Assembly (NCBI GenBank): GCA_944548615.1
Contig: OX155971.1
Span: 25,284,072-25,348,071, forward strand
Direction of reading: 5' to 3'
Source: Micropterix aruncella
Taxonomy: Eukaryota > Arthropoda > Insecta > Lepidoptera > Micropterigidae
Length of the DNA: 64,000 nt
Positions within the stretch are counted from its first letter, which is position 1; every line of letters begins with the position of its first letter. The notes beneath the pieces were generated by a model. It had not been told where the DNA came from. It saw only the letters and a program-made list of their open reading frames with translations, and did no database searches. The position numbers were made by a program, and so were the translations under genes. Shown here piece by piece: positions 1-9,085 of this stretch.

Positions 1-73
1 GGCGATAGATCATATAAATGTTAAGAATAATGGTTACGGAAAATATCACGAGACACGCACACGATCCAATACA

Positions 74-741
74 ACTAGAGTTGTCAACTGCAGCGGGCGA
101 GCCCGTTACCTCCAGAAGTTTTAACGATTAGTCGTTCTGTCTCCCTGAAGTGAGTCCAGAAGACTTGGACAAAAACAGTCAACCGTCAAGCTCCACCAGA
201 TGCCCGTAAGAGACCAACGCCTTAACCGCGAGATAGCCAGGAGTGTTACCCAGCGGGCTTACACTTAAGCCCTTGTTCCATTAGATTACTCCAGTCTCTC
301 GATTGGTTACGAGTTCGAAGTCGCTTGCGCTGTCTTCTCCCTTACGAAGCGGTGAAACGGTGTATACCGAATCTATCGCGGACCACGGCATCCTTTGCCC
401 GGCTGTTCACCCGGAAACGGGTAGCCGATGATCGTTTCAAGAGCAGTCGCCGTAAGGTCCGCAACCACCCCCGCTCTATAGGAAACAGCACTGCTTCCAG
501 ACTCCCCCGACTGTAAGTCAGAGTGCACAGTCGATTGGCTTACGCCGCACGGTGCGCAGACCGTCCAGGAGCGCCAGAATGTTGATATTCCTAAGGGAAA
601 CTAGCCCTAAGGCTAGAGTCCTGCCCGGGCTCGCACTTCATGCGTGAAGGCCACCTGATAGGTGTTGACCCGGGAGTGGGACCAACCCTGAACAGAATGG
701 ATCTTCGTGGCCAACCCAGCAAAAGCCCATTAGCTCCCAAA
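74..741 (-). mobile_element. Long GC-rich SINE, subtype A, full length with TSD
   Basis: Non-coding GC-rich repeat of 668 bp. The 10-bp direct repeat ATCCAATACA flanks it at 64-73 and 742-751. Read on the minus strand it begins with GGGAGCTAATGGG, has a D-arm-like A box (TTGCTGGGTTGG) and a B-box-like CGGGTCAACACC about 50 bases further on, and ends with GTTGACAACTCTAGT. It aligns along its whole length with the copies at 20570, 25005, 35304 and 53216. The reading frames across it are shared by all copies only because the DNA is shared. The family assignment as a SINE is inference. Confidence 0.7.
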
Positions 742-855
742 ATCCAATACAGACGAAACTCAGAAACGATCCAATACAGACGAACCTTAGAAACCGAGCA
801 GATTACGATGTAATACCACTAAGTTAGCCTAAGTTGGACAATCGAAAGCCACCAC

Positions 856-1139
856 AGCAACTCGATTGATGAAACACATCAACGCTGTTAAAAACGTTAA
901 GCGAGAAAAATCGGCGATTTGCGAACATATATCGGATAGCGGAACTAATCACTGGGTGCAGTTTCCAAATCAAATTGTGCTATTCAAAAGAACGATTATA
1001 CATTCCTCGCATGATCCGGGAAGCCATTGAAATAAGAAAAACCCCAAACTTTAAGAAAGACGACGGCTACAAACTCTCTTCTACGCGGAACCCACTTCTT
1101 AAAATATTCCAATGCCCACCGCCGAGCGCAAGGACGTAA
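856..1139 (+). pseudogene. Penelope-like element, end of GIY-YIG endonuclease domain (relic)
   Basis: The frame from about 856 reads MKHINAVKNVKREKSAICEH, then the frame starting near 999 reads REAIEIRKTPNFKKDDGYKL and NPLL before a TAA at 1137-1139. The 'KSAICEHI...NHWV.F' and 'REAIEI.K..NF..DDG..LS' blocks are the typical C-terminal part of Penelope-like reverse transcriptases, just after the GIY-YIG nuclease core. One frameshift near 990-999 separates the blocks, so the copy is dead. The reverse transcriptase and the nuclease core are missing upstream, where a long SINE lies. The sequence directly downstream is the element's terminal repeat with a hammerhead-like motif. Confidence 0.7.
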
Positions 1140-1345
1140 CTCAACATACAGTGAGTGCTGTGTGCACGCCGATCTTTCTAAATTCCCGTGATACGATCCC
1201 GCCGCCCCACCACCGTTATAATCTACAAAGAAACAGCAGCAGTTTGCCGCATACCCGCAGACGACGATTTGCAGCACTTTAGCCTACCCTGGACAACGGT
1301 GGTTGTAACATCGCTGAAACGTCTTCTCGGAGGTCGGGGGTCATT
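1140..1345 (+). repeat. Penelope-like terminal repeat (pLTR) segment
   Basis: This stretch follows the Penelope-like coding end and is repeated at 47690-47885, including the CCCCACC.CCGTTATAAT and CAG.AGCAGTTTGCCGC blocks. It ends with a degenerate hammerhead-like motif at 1289-1323. The copy is interrupted by a LINE fragment and seems to resume at 1765. Confidence 0.55.
1289..1323 (+). ncRNA. Degenerate hammerhead-ribozyme-like motif in the pLTR
   Basis: CTGGACA at 1289-1295 stands where CUGANGA is expected. A 7-bp stem with G-U pairs follows (1297-1303 with 1310-1316, loop TGTAAC), then GAAAC and GTC at 1316-1323. Small hammerheads are known in the terminal repeats of Penelope-like elements. 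The core has two changes, so self-cleavage is unlikely here. Confidence 0.4.
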
Positions 1346-1389
1346 ATGGCCACTTGGGCCCGTGAAGTTGCGGCGCGGAACAACTCGGT

Positions 1390-1729
1390 GGTGCTTAAAT
1401 TGAACCATTTAATGAGGTTTTGTAGTCAGTGGGTTCTTCTTCGGCATGTCTTCGGCGGCCGTTTATCTTGCCTTGCAGGATTAATTGGAGATGGTGGTAT
1501 TTGCTACCACGCATTATGTGGCCCATGTATTGTAATTTCCTTCTCTTTATGGTGTTCAGTAATTTCAATCCTTTGTACATTCTTAGCACCATGGTCTCAT
1601 TTGTGACTATCCGTCCAAGATATTTTCAGTATTCTCCAGTAAATCCACATTTCGAAAGCTTCTAACCTTTTGCACAAAGTCTGGGTTAAAGTCCACGCTT
1701 CTACTCCGTACAGGAGGACTGAAAATATG
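1390..1729 (-). pseudogene. LINE reverse transcriptase C-terminal fragment (relic)
   Basis: The minus strand reads LYGVEAWTLTQTLCKRLEAF, then WRILKISWTD, then after a frameshift NTIKRRKLQYMGHIMRG. 'Y.G.EAWTL....KRLEAFEMW.YRR.L.ISWTD' and 'L.YLGHI.RG.KY.LLQLI..GKI.GRR' are hallmarks of the tail of endonuclease-bearing non-LTR reverse transcriptases. The copy holds only this tail, has at least one frameshift and an early stop, and splits the Penelope-like terminal repeat around it. A related but separate family lies at 60085-60545. Confidence 0.65.
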
Positions 1730-1764
1730 TAACACCACACCAGGCGGCATCTAGTGGAGAGTTT

Positions 1765-1845
1765 GAGACTACGGTTGCAGAAACGTCGGGGATTATAAAC
1801 TTCACACGGTTAATTCCTTTTTAACTTATTTATAATGTCAAACAC
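1765..1845 (+). repeat. Continuation of Penelope-like terminal repeat
   Basis: Carries CAGAAACGTCGG followed by an ACTTCACACGGTTAATTC block and a TATTTATAAT block, matching 47843-47900. I read it as the far side of the same pLTR interrupted by the LINE fragment at 1390-1729. Confidence 0.4.
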
Positions 1846-1849
1846 ATAG

Positions 1850-2584
1850 ATTTCACATAGATATAAAAGTGTCCCAAAATTCATGCAAGACGTAGTTTGG
1901 ATAAAAAAACACATATTTTTAAACAAACATTTGTAAAATTTAATTGATTCATTCATTCGAAAATTCATACGAACATTCATACAGTTTAAGATTAAAAAAC
2001 AAAGGCGTTAAACCACATGATAGTCGTTAAATAAATAAACAGAATATAAAGACAAAATGTAGGTGAGGTGGTACGCGTTATAACATAACCTTTATGATCC
2101 ACTGAAGAGATCTCACTGAAATATACATACCAAAATAATGAAAATCTACCAATTTTGGATATCTTGTACTATCTTCATATAGGAATTGTAGCATTTAGTT
2201 ACCTACGACCCCGCAATCATTGTCATAATAACAAACCCTATATTATCGTGCGACTTAGATGGCGTCTTAAGTTCAGGTGAATGGACACGTCTCGTATCCC
2301 CTTCTATGTTGCCATTACATCCGATTGGCCCAAATAACAGTTAAACCCACCCAGTCGCTCCCTTTCATTTTGCCGGTCCCTTTATTCGCCTCGGCTCAGT
2401 CGCAGATTGAGATTTCATCCCTGGGGAAAGGTATGACGTTACGACCTCTAACTCCTCACGTACTCTTTTACAGGCACTTACTTTGGCTAAGAATATTTCA
2501 TAGACTACGCAAAAGCTATCAACTGCATAAGATAGGACTATGCTACCCCCAAATATTTTAAGGTAATTTTCGGTACCGATTACT
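1850..2584. other. AT-rich stretch, nothing recognised
   Basis: No coding frame with family character, RNA gene or repeat relationship could be supported here. Confidence 0.5.
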
Positions 2585-2720
2585 TGGTAGCGAACTTTTT
2601 CGTGCAGCTTGGGCCATAAGATCCACTGTTTCCGGGTCGGTTCAACTCACAATTCAGCTCCTATTCAGTAGCCTCCCGGGGCTACTGGACAATTTGCTCA
2701 CCGTCAGCCAATCTGTTGTG
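2585..2720 (+). repeat. Long SINE fragment, subtype B 5' end
   Basis: GGTAGCGAAC, GTGCAGCTTGGGCC, TTCAGCTCCTATTCAG and CTACTGGACA follow in the same order as at 12008-12200 and 51315-51510. The middle is deleted and the copy stops after the CACCGTC.GCCAATC block. The 3' part is absent. Confidence 0.65.
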
Positions 2721-2815
2721 AGTAGTAGGTCTTCTATATGTGAGAACCTGTTATTGGCTATCATTTATTATTTAAGTTGTTATTTAATATTTTATATGGC
2801 TGTTGGTTTTCCTTA

Positions 2816-2843
2816 AAATAAATAAATAAATAAATAAATAAGA
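2816..2843. repeat. (AAAT)n simple repeat
   Basis: About seven AAAT/AATA units. Such tails also end several LINE copies in this window, so it may mark an old LINE 3' end. Confidence 0.7.
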
Positions 2844-3744
2844 GTAGTAAGAAAACATAATAAAATAAAAATAAGTTAATTATTTTTAGGAGGCACATTA
2901 TTTTTTATGTAATGTGACAGATAATTACACTGTTATGTATTTATAAAAATAGTTATGTCATATTTACATTTTTTGATGATTTCACCATATTATGAAGTCG
3001 GCGAACAAAACGATCTAAATCTGTTTTGGCCTTGGGACCGTTCAATTGAGTGATAAAACTGTTTACTACCACCTAGAAACCATAGAAAATGAGGCAGAAA
3101 TCACTAATTTCATTCAAAACGATCTATCGCTAGTTGAAAATGGTTGATTATTTGAAATTAAAATTAATTTCTTTCAAAATGATCTAAATCATAGTTCGTA
3201 AAAATATTTTCTTTCAAAACGGTCTAAATATATTTTTTTGGCACCTTTTCTTGTTTTTCTTATGGTATCCTTAATTTAAACATGGCAACATTCACATTTG
3301 AGCATAGATTCGGTAAAGTGAGTTATTGTGGAAATTGGTTTGGTGTAAATAGTGAAAAAAACGTCATCTGGTACGGTTGCAGCACTCAACGTCGGTTCTA
3401 ATAAGACATATTCATATACTTCTTAAAAAATATTCAAAATTTTGAGATTTGTTGAAATATTCAATAATTAAGGATTTAATAGATTAATATTAACTACGTA
3501 AAATTATAAAGAGCAAAAATAAATTGACTAAATGCTTTAATTTCCTCTTCTTATAATACCAGTAGCGATCAAAACGGCATAATTTATGAGTACAGTTGCG
3601 ATCAAAACGATATAAATATCCCGAATTCAATCAAAACGATCTAAAGGGGAAAAAAATCATTATGTTCGATTCTTGCAATGAGAAATTACTTGCGAATGCT
3701 AGTCTTATCTTACACAAATCAGCCAAGGTATCAACTAAAAAACA

Positions 3745-3935
3745 AAATATACAAATAAACAAATTTATTTATTTATTTTATTTCTTTATTTATTTAAGAA
3801 TTAATTACTATAAAACATTGATTAGCTTACAAAAATAACAGGAACCGAATGGCAAAACCTTAACCTTTTGCTTATTTGTTTCTGTCACCCAACTGGGACT
3901 AGCCCGTTCTAGGGTGGACAGGACTCCAATATTAC
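3745..3935 (-). repeat. LINE 3' end with (AAATA)n tail
   Basis: Matches 32047-32165 closely (AGAATTAATTACTAT.AAACATTGATTAGCTTA... then GGAACCGAATGGCAAAAC). On the minus strand it ends in an AAATA/AAAT tail, as expected for a truncated non-LTR element. Confidence 0.6.
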
Positions 3936-4267
3936 AATCAAGTTTGCTTGATTGCTTGGTTACCTATAAATGTACAAGTTTTAGTAAAAAGCTAATGACA
4001 CTAAATTGCCCTAAAATGTGGTCTTCAGAATAAAATAAAAAATAATAATAATAAAAAATATTAAAAATATATAATAAATAAAATGCAATTCCATTATTAA
4101 ATCGGCAATAAATATAATATAAAATTCGATTAAATAATATTAATAAAGTTATATGTGAGAAAAGAAAGAAACAGTCATTAATATTTAATACTAGCGGAAC
4201 CCGGCGAACTTCGTCTCGCCAAAATCTGAAACTAAGTGATTTTTTTTCAAATCGAATCGAATGTATT

Positions 4268-6008
4268 TTAATGCAGTGCTCTATGATACACGATGTTTTT
4301 CGTTTTGTTTTCTGGCGCAAATATATAAAGAGATGACGGTTTTCCCACTCGCGAACAGGCGACATATAATTGGCCGTGCGTGAAGCAAGAGTTTCATAAA
4401 CACGTGTCAACTGGTTGTTACGGCGATGCAATACAATGTCACGGATATCGGAGTGTTCGCCAACCATAATAATGGCGACATCATCAATCGTTGGAGCATT
4501 GAAGCGCCGAGAATGTTCCCCAGCTGGAGTTTTGTCTGCTCTAATAACGATTTGGTGGTTATCAGAGGGCATTCGCTCAAGTGCAGTTTTAAATAATGCC
4601 ACCAACGCATTGTGTTCATGAAAAAATGTCTGCAACTGCTGAACAATGTGTTCCTTTGTCTTTGGATTGTAAGCACATCGTTGCTGCACTTCTTCCCGTG
4701 AATTACCCATGAAAAAGATTTGCAGAAATTTATGTTCTGCATCTGGCACCGGCAACAGCGAACCCAGCTTATGGAAAATTTGGCCTTGAATCTGCAATCA
4801 CAAATTTTCTGGCGTTAAGAATGTTTCACCGAAGTGATCATTAATTGAATCATTTTAATTTTTGTTTTACATTATTATTATAAATCCAGACTCTTTTAGC
4901 TCGACTATTCTTCATCCCAAAGGTATCCTTGATTTTTGTATGAATGTATTTATCACAGATATATAGATTTATAAGTGTATGATTTCTAAGTGTATGATTG
5001 TGAATGTAAATCGCAACCCTAGATGAAAGCTCCGGTAAATCAAAATAACACTTTTTTCAGAAATGACGATAACCTGATTTTATAATAACTATGGGAGATA
5101 TAAAAAATCTAATATTACATCCATGAAGCTAACATTTTTTTAACCTTGTTTAATAAACTCATGTTTTATATTATTTTTGAGTTACTCTGGTTTTATATCA
5201 GCAGTACGCACCTTTTTTGCCCACTAAGTGGAGTTACTTTACTCTACTTGAAAGAAAAATGAGTTTAGCCGATATGTGTATATGTATATGTATATATATA
5301 TTTATTTACATCTCAATTGTTCTTTTATTTAGTCCCTATATCTACCTTATAACAGGTCCCGGCCTAGTTAGGTGACATTGCCACTGGATTTTGCGATGGA
5401 ATTCAATTTTCTGATATTGGCTTAACGTTAAAAATATTTTTGGGCAGAATCCGTAACTTTTTGAGTTGTATAATGAATAAAAATAAAATAAATAAATTTG
5501 TAAATAAGTGTGCAGCAATTACCTTTACTGTGGGCATAAAATTGTCGCGAACAATATGTGTTGCACCAAATGAAGTCATTTGGAAGCAATTATTGTAATA
5601 TTGTATGTTCGACAGAAAATGCTTAGAATCTGGTGCATTTCCAGACAACAACGATCCTAATGGTTCTGGTGGTGGAACCAATGGTGTCAATCTCATTTTA
5701 CCCCCTGCGCAACACAAACCAAGTTGTTCGTGGCGGTACTTCAAGGCACTGCAATATTGGCACAAATGGTCCATTTCTCCAATTTGCACGCATTCATAAT
5801 CGCTATATTGTATCGCCAGATCATAATAGAAAGCCTCTCTGTATGTGTTTTGTCTCAAATTCAATCATCTTCGCACTGCAACATTACGTATACGTGTCGC
5901 TTCATTCATTTCTTGGCGATCCTCATCGTTTTCAGTTGCTCGAACCTCTCTTTGTCGTCTCGATCGAGCGGTCACCTTGCTGAGATTGGAGCGTCTGGGC
6001 AAGGGCAT
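4268..6008 (-). pseudogene. Helitron Rep (N-terminal part, two exons) fused to helicase tail
   Basis: Exon 1 runs 6008 to 5523 and starts ATG at 6008 (MPLPRRSNLSKVTARSRRQR). It holds the Helitron N-terminal cysteine region (CQYCSALKYRHE...LCCAGGK, PPPEPLGSLLSG) and ends FMPTVK. It has one in-frame TGA at 5865-5867. A 731-base GT-AG intron (5522-4792) follows, and exon 2 resumes in frame with IQGQIFHKLGSLLP, then HEHNALVALFKTALERMPSD and ADKTPAGEHSRRFNAPT. At about 4390 the Rep frame joins, out of frame, the last 40 helicase codons (THGQLYVACSRVGKPSSLYI, then a stop at 4268-4270). The catalytic HUH region, the two-tyrosine motif and nearly all helicase motifs are gone. A full protein is about 1400 residues; about 296 Rep residues remain. 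It is not functional alone. Confidence 0.85.
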
Positions 6009-6013
6009 AACTG

Positions 6014-7110
6014 TGAAAAATGATTGCAAAACCTGGAAAAACATTCACGAATTACACAATTGAGTATACCAAAACTGTCAAGAATCTTGGAATAGTCATA
6101 GACGAATTTCTTTCGTGGCAGGCACACGCCAACCAAATTAGTCGTCGTATTTTCAATGGCCTTCATAGCCTCCGAAGGTTACAGAGATTCCTTCCAGCAG
6201 CAACTAAGCAAACTATAGTAAGAACACTGCTACTTCCAATTCTAGACTATGCTGATGTCGGTACTATAGATATTAAAGAGAAGATACTGGATAAATTCGA
6301 ACGGCTACAAAATATCTGCATACGATATATATTCGACTTGCGTAAATTTGATCACGTAAGCGAATATCGCGATGGACTTCACTGGCTTCGAATTCGTGAG
6401 CGCAGAAATCTGCATGCCCTCTCACTCCTTTATAAAGTCCTAAATAGTCCCATAGCACCTCCTTACCTTAAAGACCTCTTTCTCCCGTTAGGAAGTCATG
6501 GTGTTCCACTCAGGTCAAGTCAGGACAACACCATAGCAATTCCACTACATCAGTCTTCTTTTTTCACTAACTCATTTAGCGTCCATTCTGCTCGACTTTG
6601 GAACCAGCTTCCGCATGCTATTCGTCATGCAACATCCTTGCCCTGTTTCAAGGCGTTACTGAAAAAACATTTTCTCCCTCAAAATATCAACTAAGAACCA
6701 ACCCTCCCCCTATCCCCTCCCCCCTTCCCCCTTTCGTTGGGTTGTTGACTAAATAGAAGCATAAGAACTTTGTAATATCTATCATTTTATATAAGCAGTT
6801 ATTTTTATTATTATTTATCTGTAGTTTCTATGTATTTATTATTATAATATACATATACTATATTATAAATTATATTATTTATGTATGTATGTATATTTGG
6901 ATGTATGTATATGTATATTTATTTGTATATGTTTATGTATGTGAGCTGTATTGATACTTTTATTTAATATTACACGGTTGGCTGTAAGAAATCGTGAAAC
7001 GATAAGCCCGCCGTTTGTACTAAGTCAAAATAGAATTTAAGTTTTCTTTACCCATGTAATTTTTTTTTTTTTTTTGTTAGTACAATAAAGATATTTTTCA
7101 TTTTCATTTT
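6014..7110 (+). mobile_element. 5'-truncated Jockey/CR1-like LINE inserted in the Helitron
   Basis: Only the end of ORF2 and the 3' UTR are present, as expected from target-primed reverse transcription. The ORF tail runs to a TAA near 6694. The UTR holds GGTTGGCTGTAAGAAATCG and CGATAAGCCCGCC (6970-7015) and ends in AATAAAG with an ATTTTC-rich tail near 7110. The insertion lies a few bases upstream of the Helitron replicase start codon, on the opposite strand. I could not find a clear target-site duplication. Confidence 0.75.
6017..6694 (+). pseudogene. LINE ORF2 C-terminal part (reverse transcriptase thumb and tail)
   Basis: The open frame of about 225 codons reads KNLGIVIDEFLSWQAHANQI, then TIVRTLLLPILDYAD, CIRYIFDLRKFDHVSEY, and ARLWNQLPHAIRHATS near the end. 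This is the region after the reverse transcriptase catalytic core in Jockey/CR1-type non-LTR elements ('NLGI.ID..LSW..H', 'PILDY.D', 'R.WN.LP..IR...S...FK..LK..F'). The catalytic YADD box lies upstream and is missing. The frame is unbroken, so this insertion is fairly recent compared with other LINE pieces in the window. Confidence 0.8.
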
Positions 7111-7699
7111 CATTTCAAATTCAATTAATTCAGTTAATTTACCTTCAGAATCACGAAAACACGAAAACGCTATGAAAAATTCGTAAAATTCAACTTAACT
7201 GTCAAATGTCAGTTTTCACGCCGTGCCGCCATCTTGATTTTCGAATTTTCGTATTTTTATTCTTATCAAACCGCGCCATCTATTGGCCGAACTCGGTACT
7301 AAAATAATTTTTGGTTTTTCTCATTTTTCTCACTTTTCCGAGAGATTTTCCAATTTTTTTTATATCCTATAGCAACACCGAAATGATTACGAACAAAACA
7401 AAAAAAGAATCGTTCAAATCAGGCCAGGCGCTCGTGAGTTATTAGGTAACATATGTACATAAAACCCGACTCATTTTTATTATATAGATTATGTTAAGTA
7501 ATATAAGATTTAATATAAAAATACCTAGTTTAAAAGTATAATTCATTGTCAAAGTCAAATATTTTTTGGTAGTTAGTTCAATGTTAAAAAATAACATATA
7601 AGTTTAAAAATATGTTAATAATTTGTGCACCTAAGTTTTATTATATTATTATTTCTAACATTTGATGTATGGTTAGTCTGTCATGATTTGATAACCATT

Positions 7700-8050
7700 T
7701 CTTTAATTTATTTTATTTTTGAATTCCCTAAATGTCAAATTCATTTTTATTTCCATATTGATCAGATTGTAAAATCTCGGCGCAATGAAAGAGTAATGTC
7801 TTGGACCAAATGATGTTTTCCTTCTGGGTATTATTAAGCTATTTTCTACAACTTGTCTCGTTGGTCGCCGGTTCTGAATTATTCCTAGATTTGAGTTATT
7901 GTCCAAAAATAGCCTTAAGAGGGAAGTTTTTAGAAAAAGTTGCCTACAATCAAGAACTTTAGCTTCCTTATACAGTTCATTATTGGGATGGCGATATGGT
8001 CTACGTAGAATAATTTTTAATATAAATTTCTGCGCAACTTGCAATGGCTC
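7700..8050 (-). pseudogene. LINE reverse transcriptase C-terminal fragment
   Basis: The minus strand reads QVAQKFILKIILRRPYRHPN, then ELYKEAKVLDCRQLFLKTSL and FGPRHYSFIAPRFYNLIN. This is the usual sequence order at the end of Jockey/CR1-type ORF2 ('VQKKFLK.IL.RPYRYP...LY....VLDVRQLF', then 'T.FGQR...Y..P.LYN.LP'). Upstream and downstream parts are gone. It lies inside the region bounded by the 24-bp inverted repeat. Confidence 0.7.
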
Positions 8051-8211
8051 TAGCAGGGTTTTACCACATCCACCCCATCCAATTATGCCGTAAGTAATAA
8101 GCGATTCACATAAAGCATAATAACTATGTTATTAATCGAAGTATGTTATTATTTTTTTGCCTCTCCTGTACAATTGAGTTCAACGCTTTTAGATCGTTTT
8201 GTTCGCCGACT

Positions 8212-8650
8212 CCTCAGTTGTAGATACCTAGACTTTTTTGGAAAATAAACGTTTTTATGTTTATGATTATTATTGCCTTATGATTGCGAAACTTCACAAA
8301 AAAAAAGAGAAAATGTTTAACCCCGTACTTTCATCTAGCGTTGTACGGAACGCGAGCGAGCGAGAGCAGAGAGAAAGTAAAAATAGAATTTATCGATTTG
8401 CCTAAGTATATACGTACCCCTGGATAATACGCCGCCTTAACTGATGGCGCTCCTCTCGGAATTGGGACGGGCGGTGAATTCCGCGGGTGCCTTCGCTGCT
8501 ATGCACGGAGAAAATAATCCGCTGATCGAGTGGAGGGAGAGAAATAAGCATAAATAGCAGAGCGTGGAGCTATCACCTTTACTCACGAAAAAGAGGATAA
8601 AACAGTTTTGACGTGTAAAGGTCTATTCGCTCCTTTGAGCCCGTTAGCTC
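8212..8650. other. Unassigned stretch with GC-rich patch
   Basis: 8340-8570 is GC-richer than its surroundings and carries a GAGCGAGCGAGAG run. No reading frame, RNA fold or repeat partner in this window was found. Confidence 0.4.
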
Positions 8651-8654
8651 CTTT

Positions 8655-9085
8655 TTGGGATCTAATAGACTCTGTTGCGGTTTGGCCACGAAGACCCATG
8701 TGTTTAGGGTCGGTCATACTCACGGGTCAACACCCATTCGGCAGCCTCCAGGCAGAAGGGATAGCCTGGGTAGAACGCTGACCTACAGGCCAGTCTTCCC
8801 AAGAAGTCAACCTTCGGGCGTTCCTGGACGGTTTGCGCACCGTGCGGCGTCATCCAATCGATTGTGCATTCCGACTAACTGCCGGGGGGTCTGGGAACAG
8901 TAATATTTCCTATAGAGAGGGGGTGGTTGTTAACCTTATAGCAACTGCTCTTGATACGACCATTCGGCCACTCGATCCCGGGTGAATAAGCCGGGCAAAG
9001 GATGCAGTGGTCCGCGATAGATTCGGTAGACACCGCATCATAAGGGAGAGGACCGCGCAAGCGACCTCTATCCTGTAACCAGTCG
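8655..9085 (+). mobile_element. Long SINE, subtype A, 3' part missing
   Basis: Starts near GATCTAATAGACTC, has the B-box-like GGGTCAACACC at 8723-8733, and follows the subtype A sequence to CTGTAACCAGTC, where similarity stops. The last third (including GTAGTCGACA) is absent. The partial subtype C copy ending near 13205 stops at the same internal point, which may reflect a preferred break. Confidence 0.65.

Larger units (their letters stand above)
4191..7488 (-). mobile_element. Helitron with intact 5' TC and 3' hairpin-CTAG ends
   Basis: On the minus strand the element starts at 7488 with TCTATATAATAAAAATGAG, the typical arthropod Helitron 5' end. It stops at 4191 with CTAG (the CTRR rule). 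A hairpin GGCGA-GACGAAGT-TCGCC lies about a dozen bases before the end. The flanking bases are A on the 5' side and T on the 3' side, matching insertion between A and T without duplication. Inside are a rolling-circle replicase remnant (exons at 5523-6008 and 4390-4791), the last 40 codons of the helicase (4268-4390), and a LINE inserted just upstream of the replicase start. It is therefore an internally deleted copy that kept the ends needed for mobilisation in trans. Confidence 0.88.
2996..8211. mobile_element. Possible TIR-bounded DNA transposon carrying nested elements
   Basis: AGTCGGCGAACAAAACGATC begins at 2996, and its reverse complement ends at 8211. The perfect inverted repeat is 24 bases (2996-3019 and 8188-8211). 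Variants of TCAAAACGATCTAAA recur inside the left end at about 3114, 3174, 3214, 3576, 3600 and 3628, like the subterminal transposase-binding repeats of DNA transposons. No transposase frame remains, and no matching target duplication is obvious. The interior is filled by a LINE tail, a Helitron and a LINE fragment. The superfamily is unknown. The alternative is two independent short elements in opposite orientation. Confidence 0.45.

Noticed and set aside
325..516. Recurrent reading frames such as RTTASFARLFT...RFKSSRRKV in many places
   Set aside because: They follow copies of the long SINE in several frames and on both strands, with frequent disruption. The conservation is of DNA, not of a protein.
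74..741. Long SINE interpreted as a solo LTR
   Set aside because: TSDs vary from 7 to 20 bases and the ends lack the TG...CA rule, both against LTR integration.
3964..4190. Extension of the Helitron minus frame to 3964
   Set aside because: It runs beyond the CTAG terminus into AT-rich flanking DNA; the helicase tail ends at the stop at 4268 in another frame.
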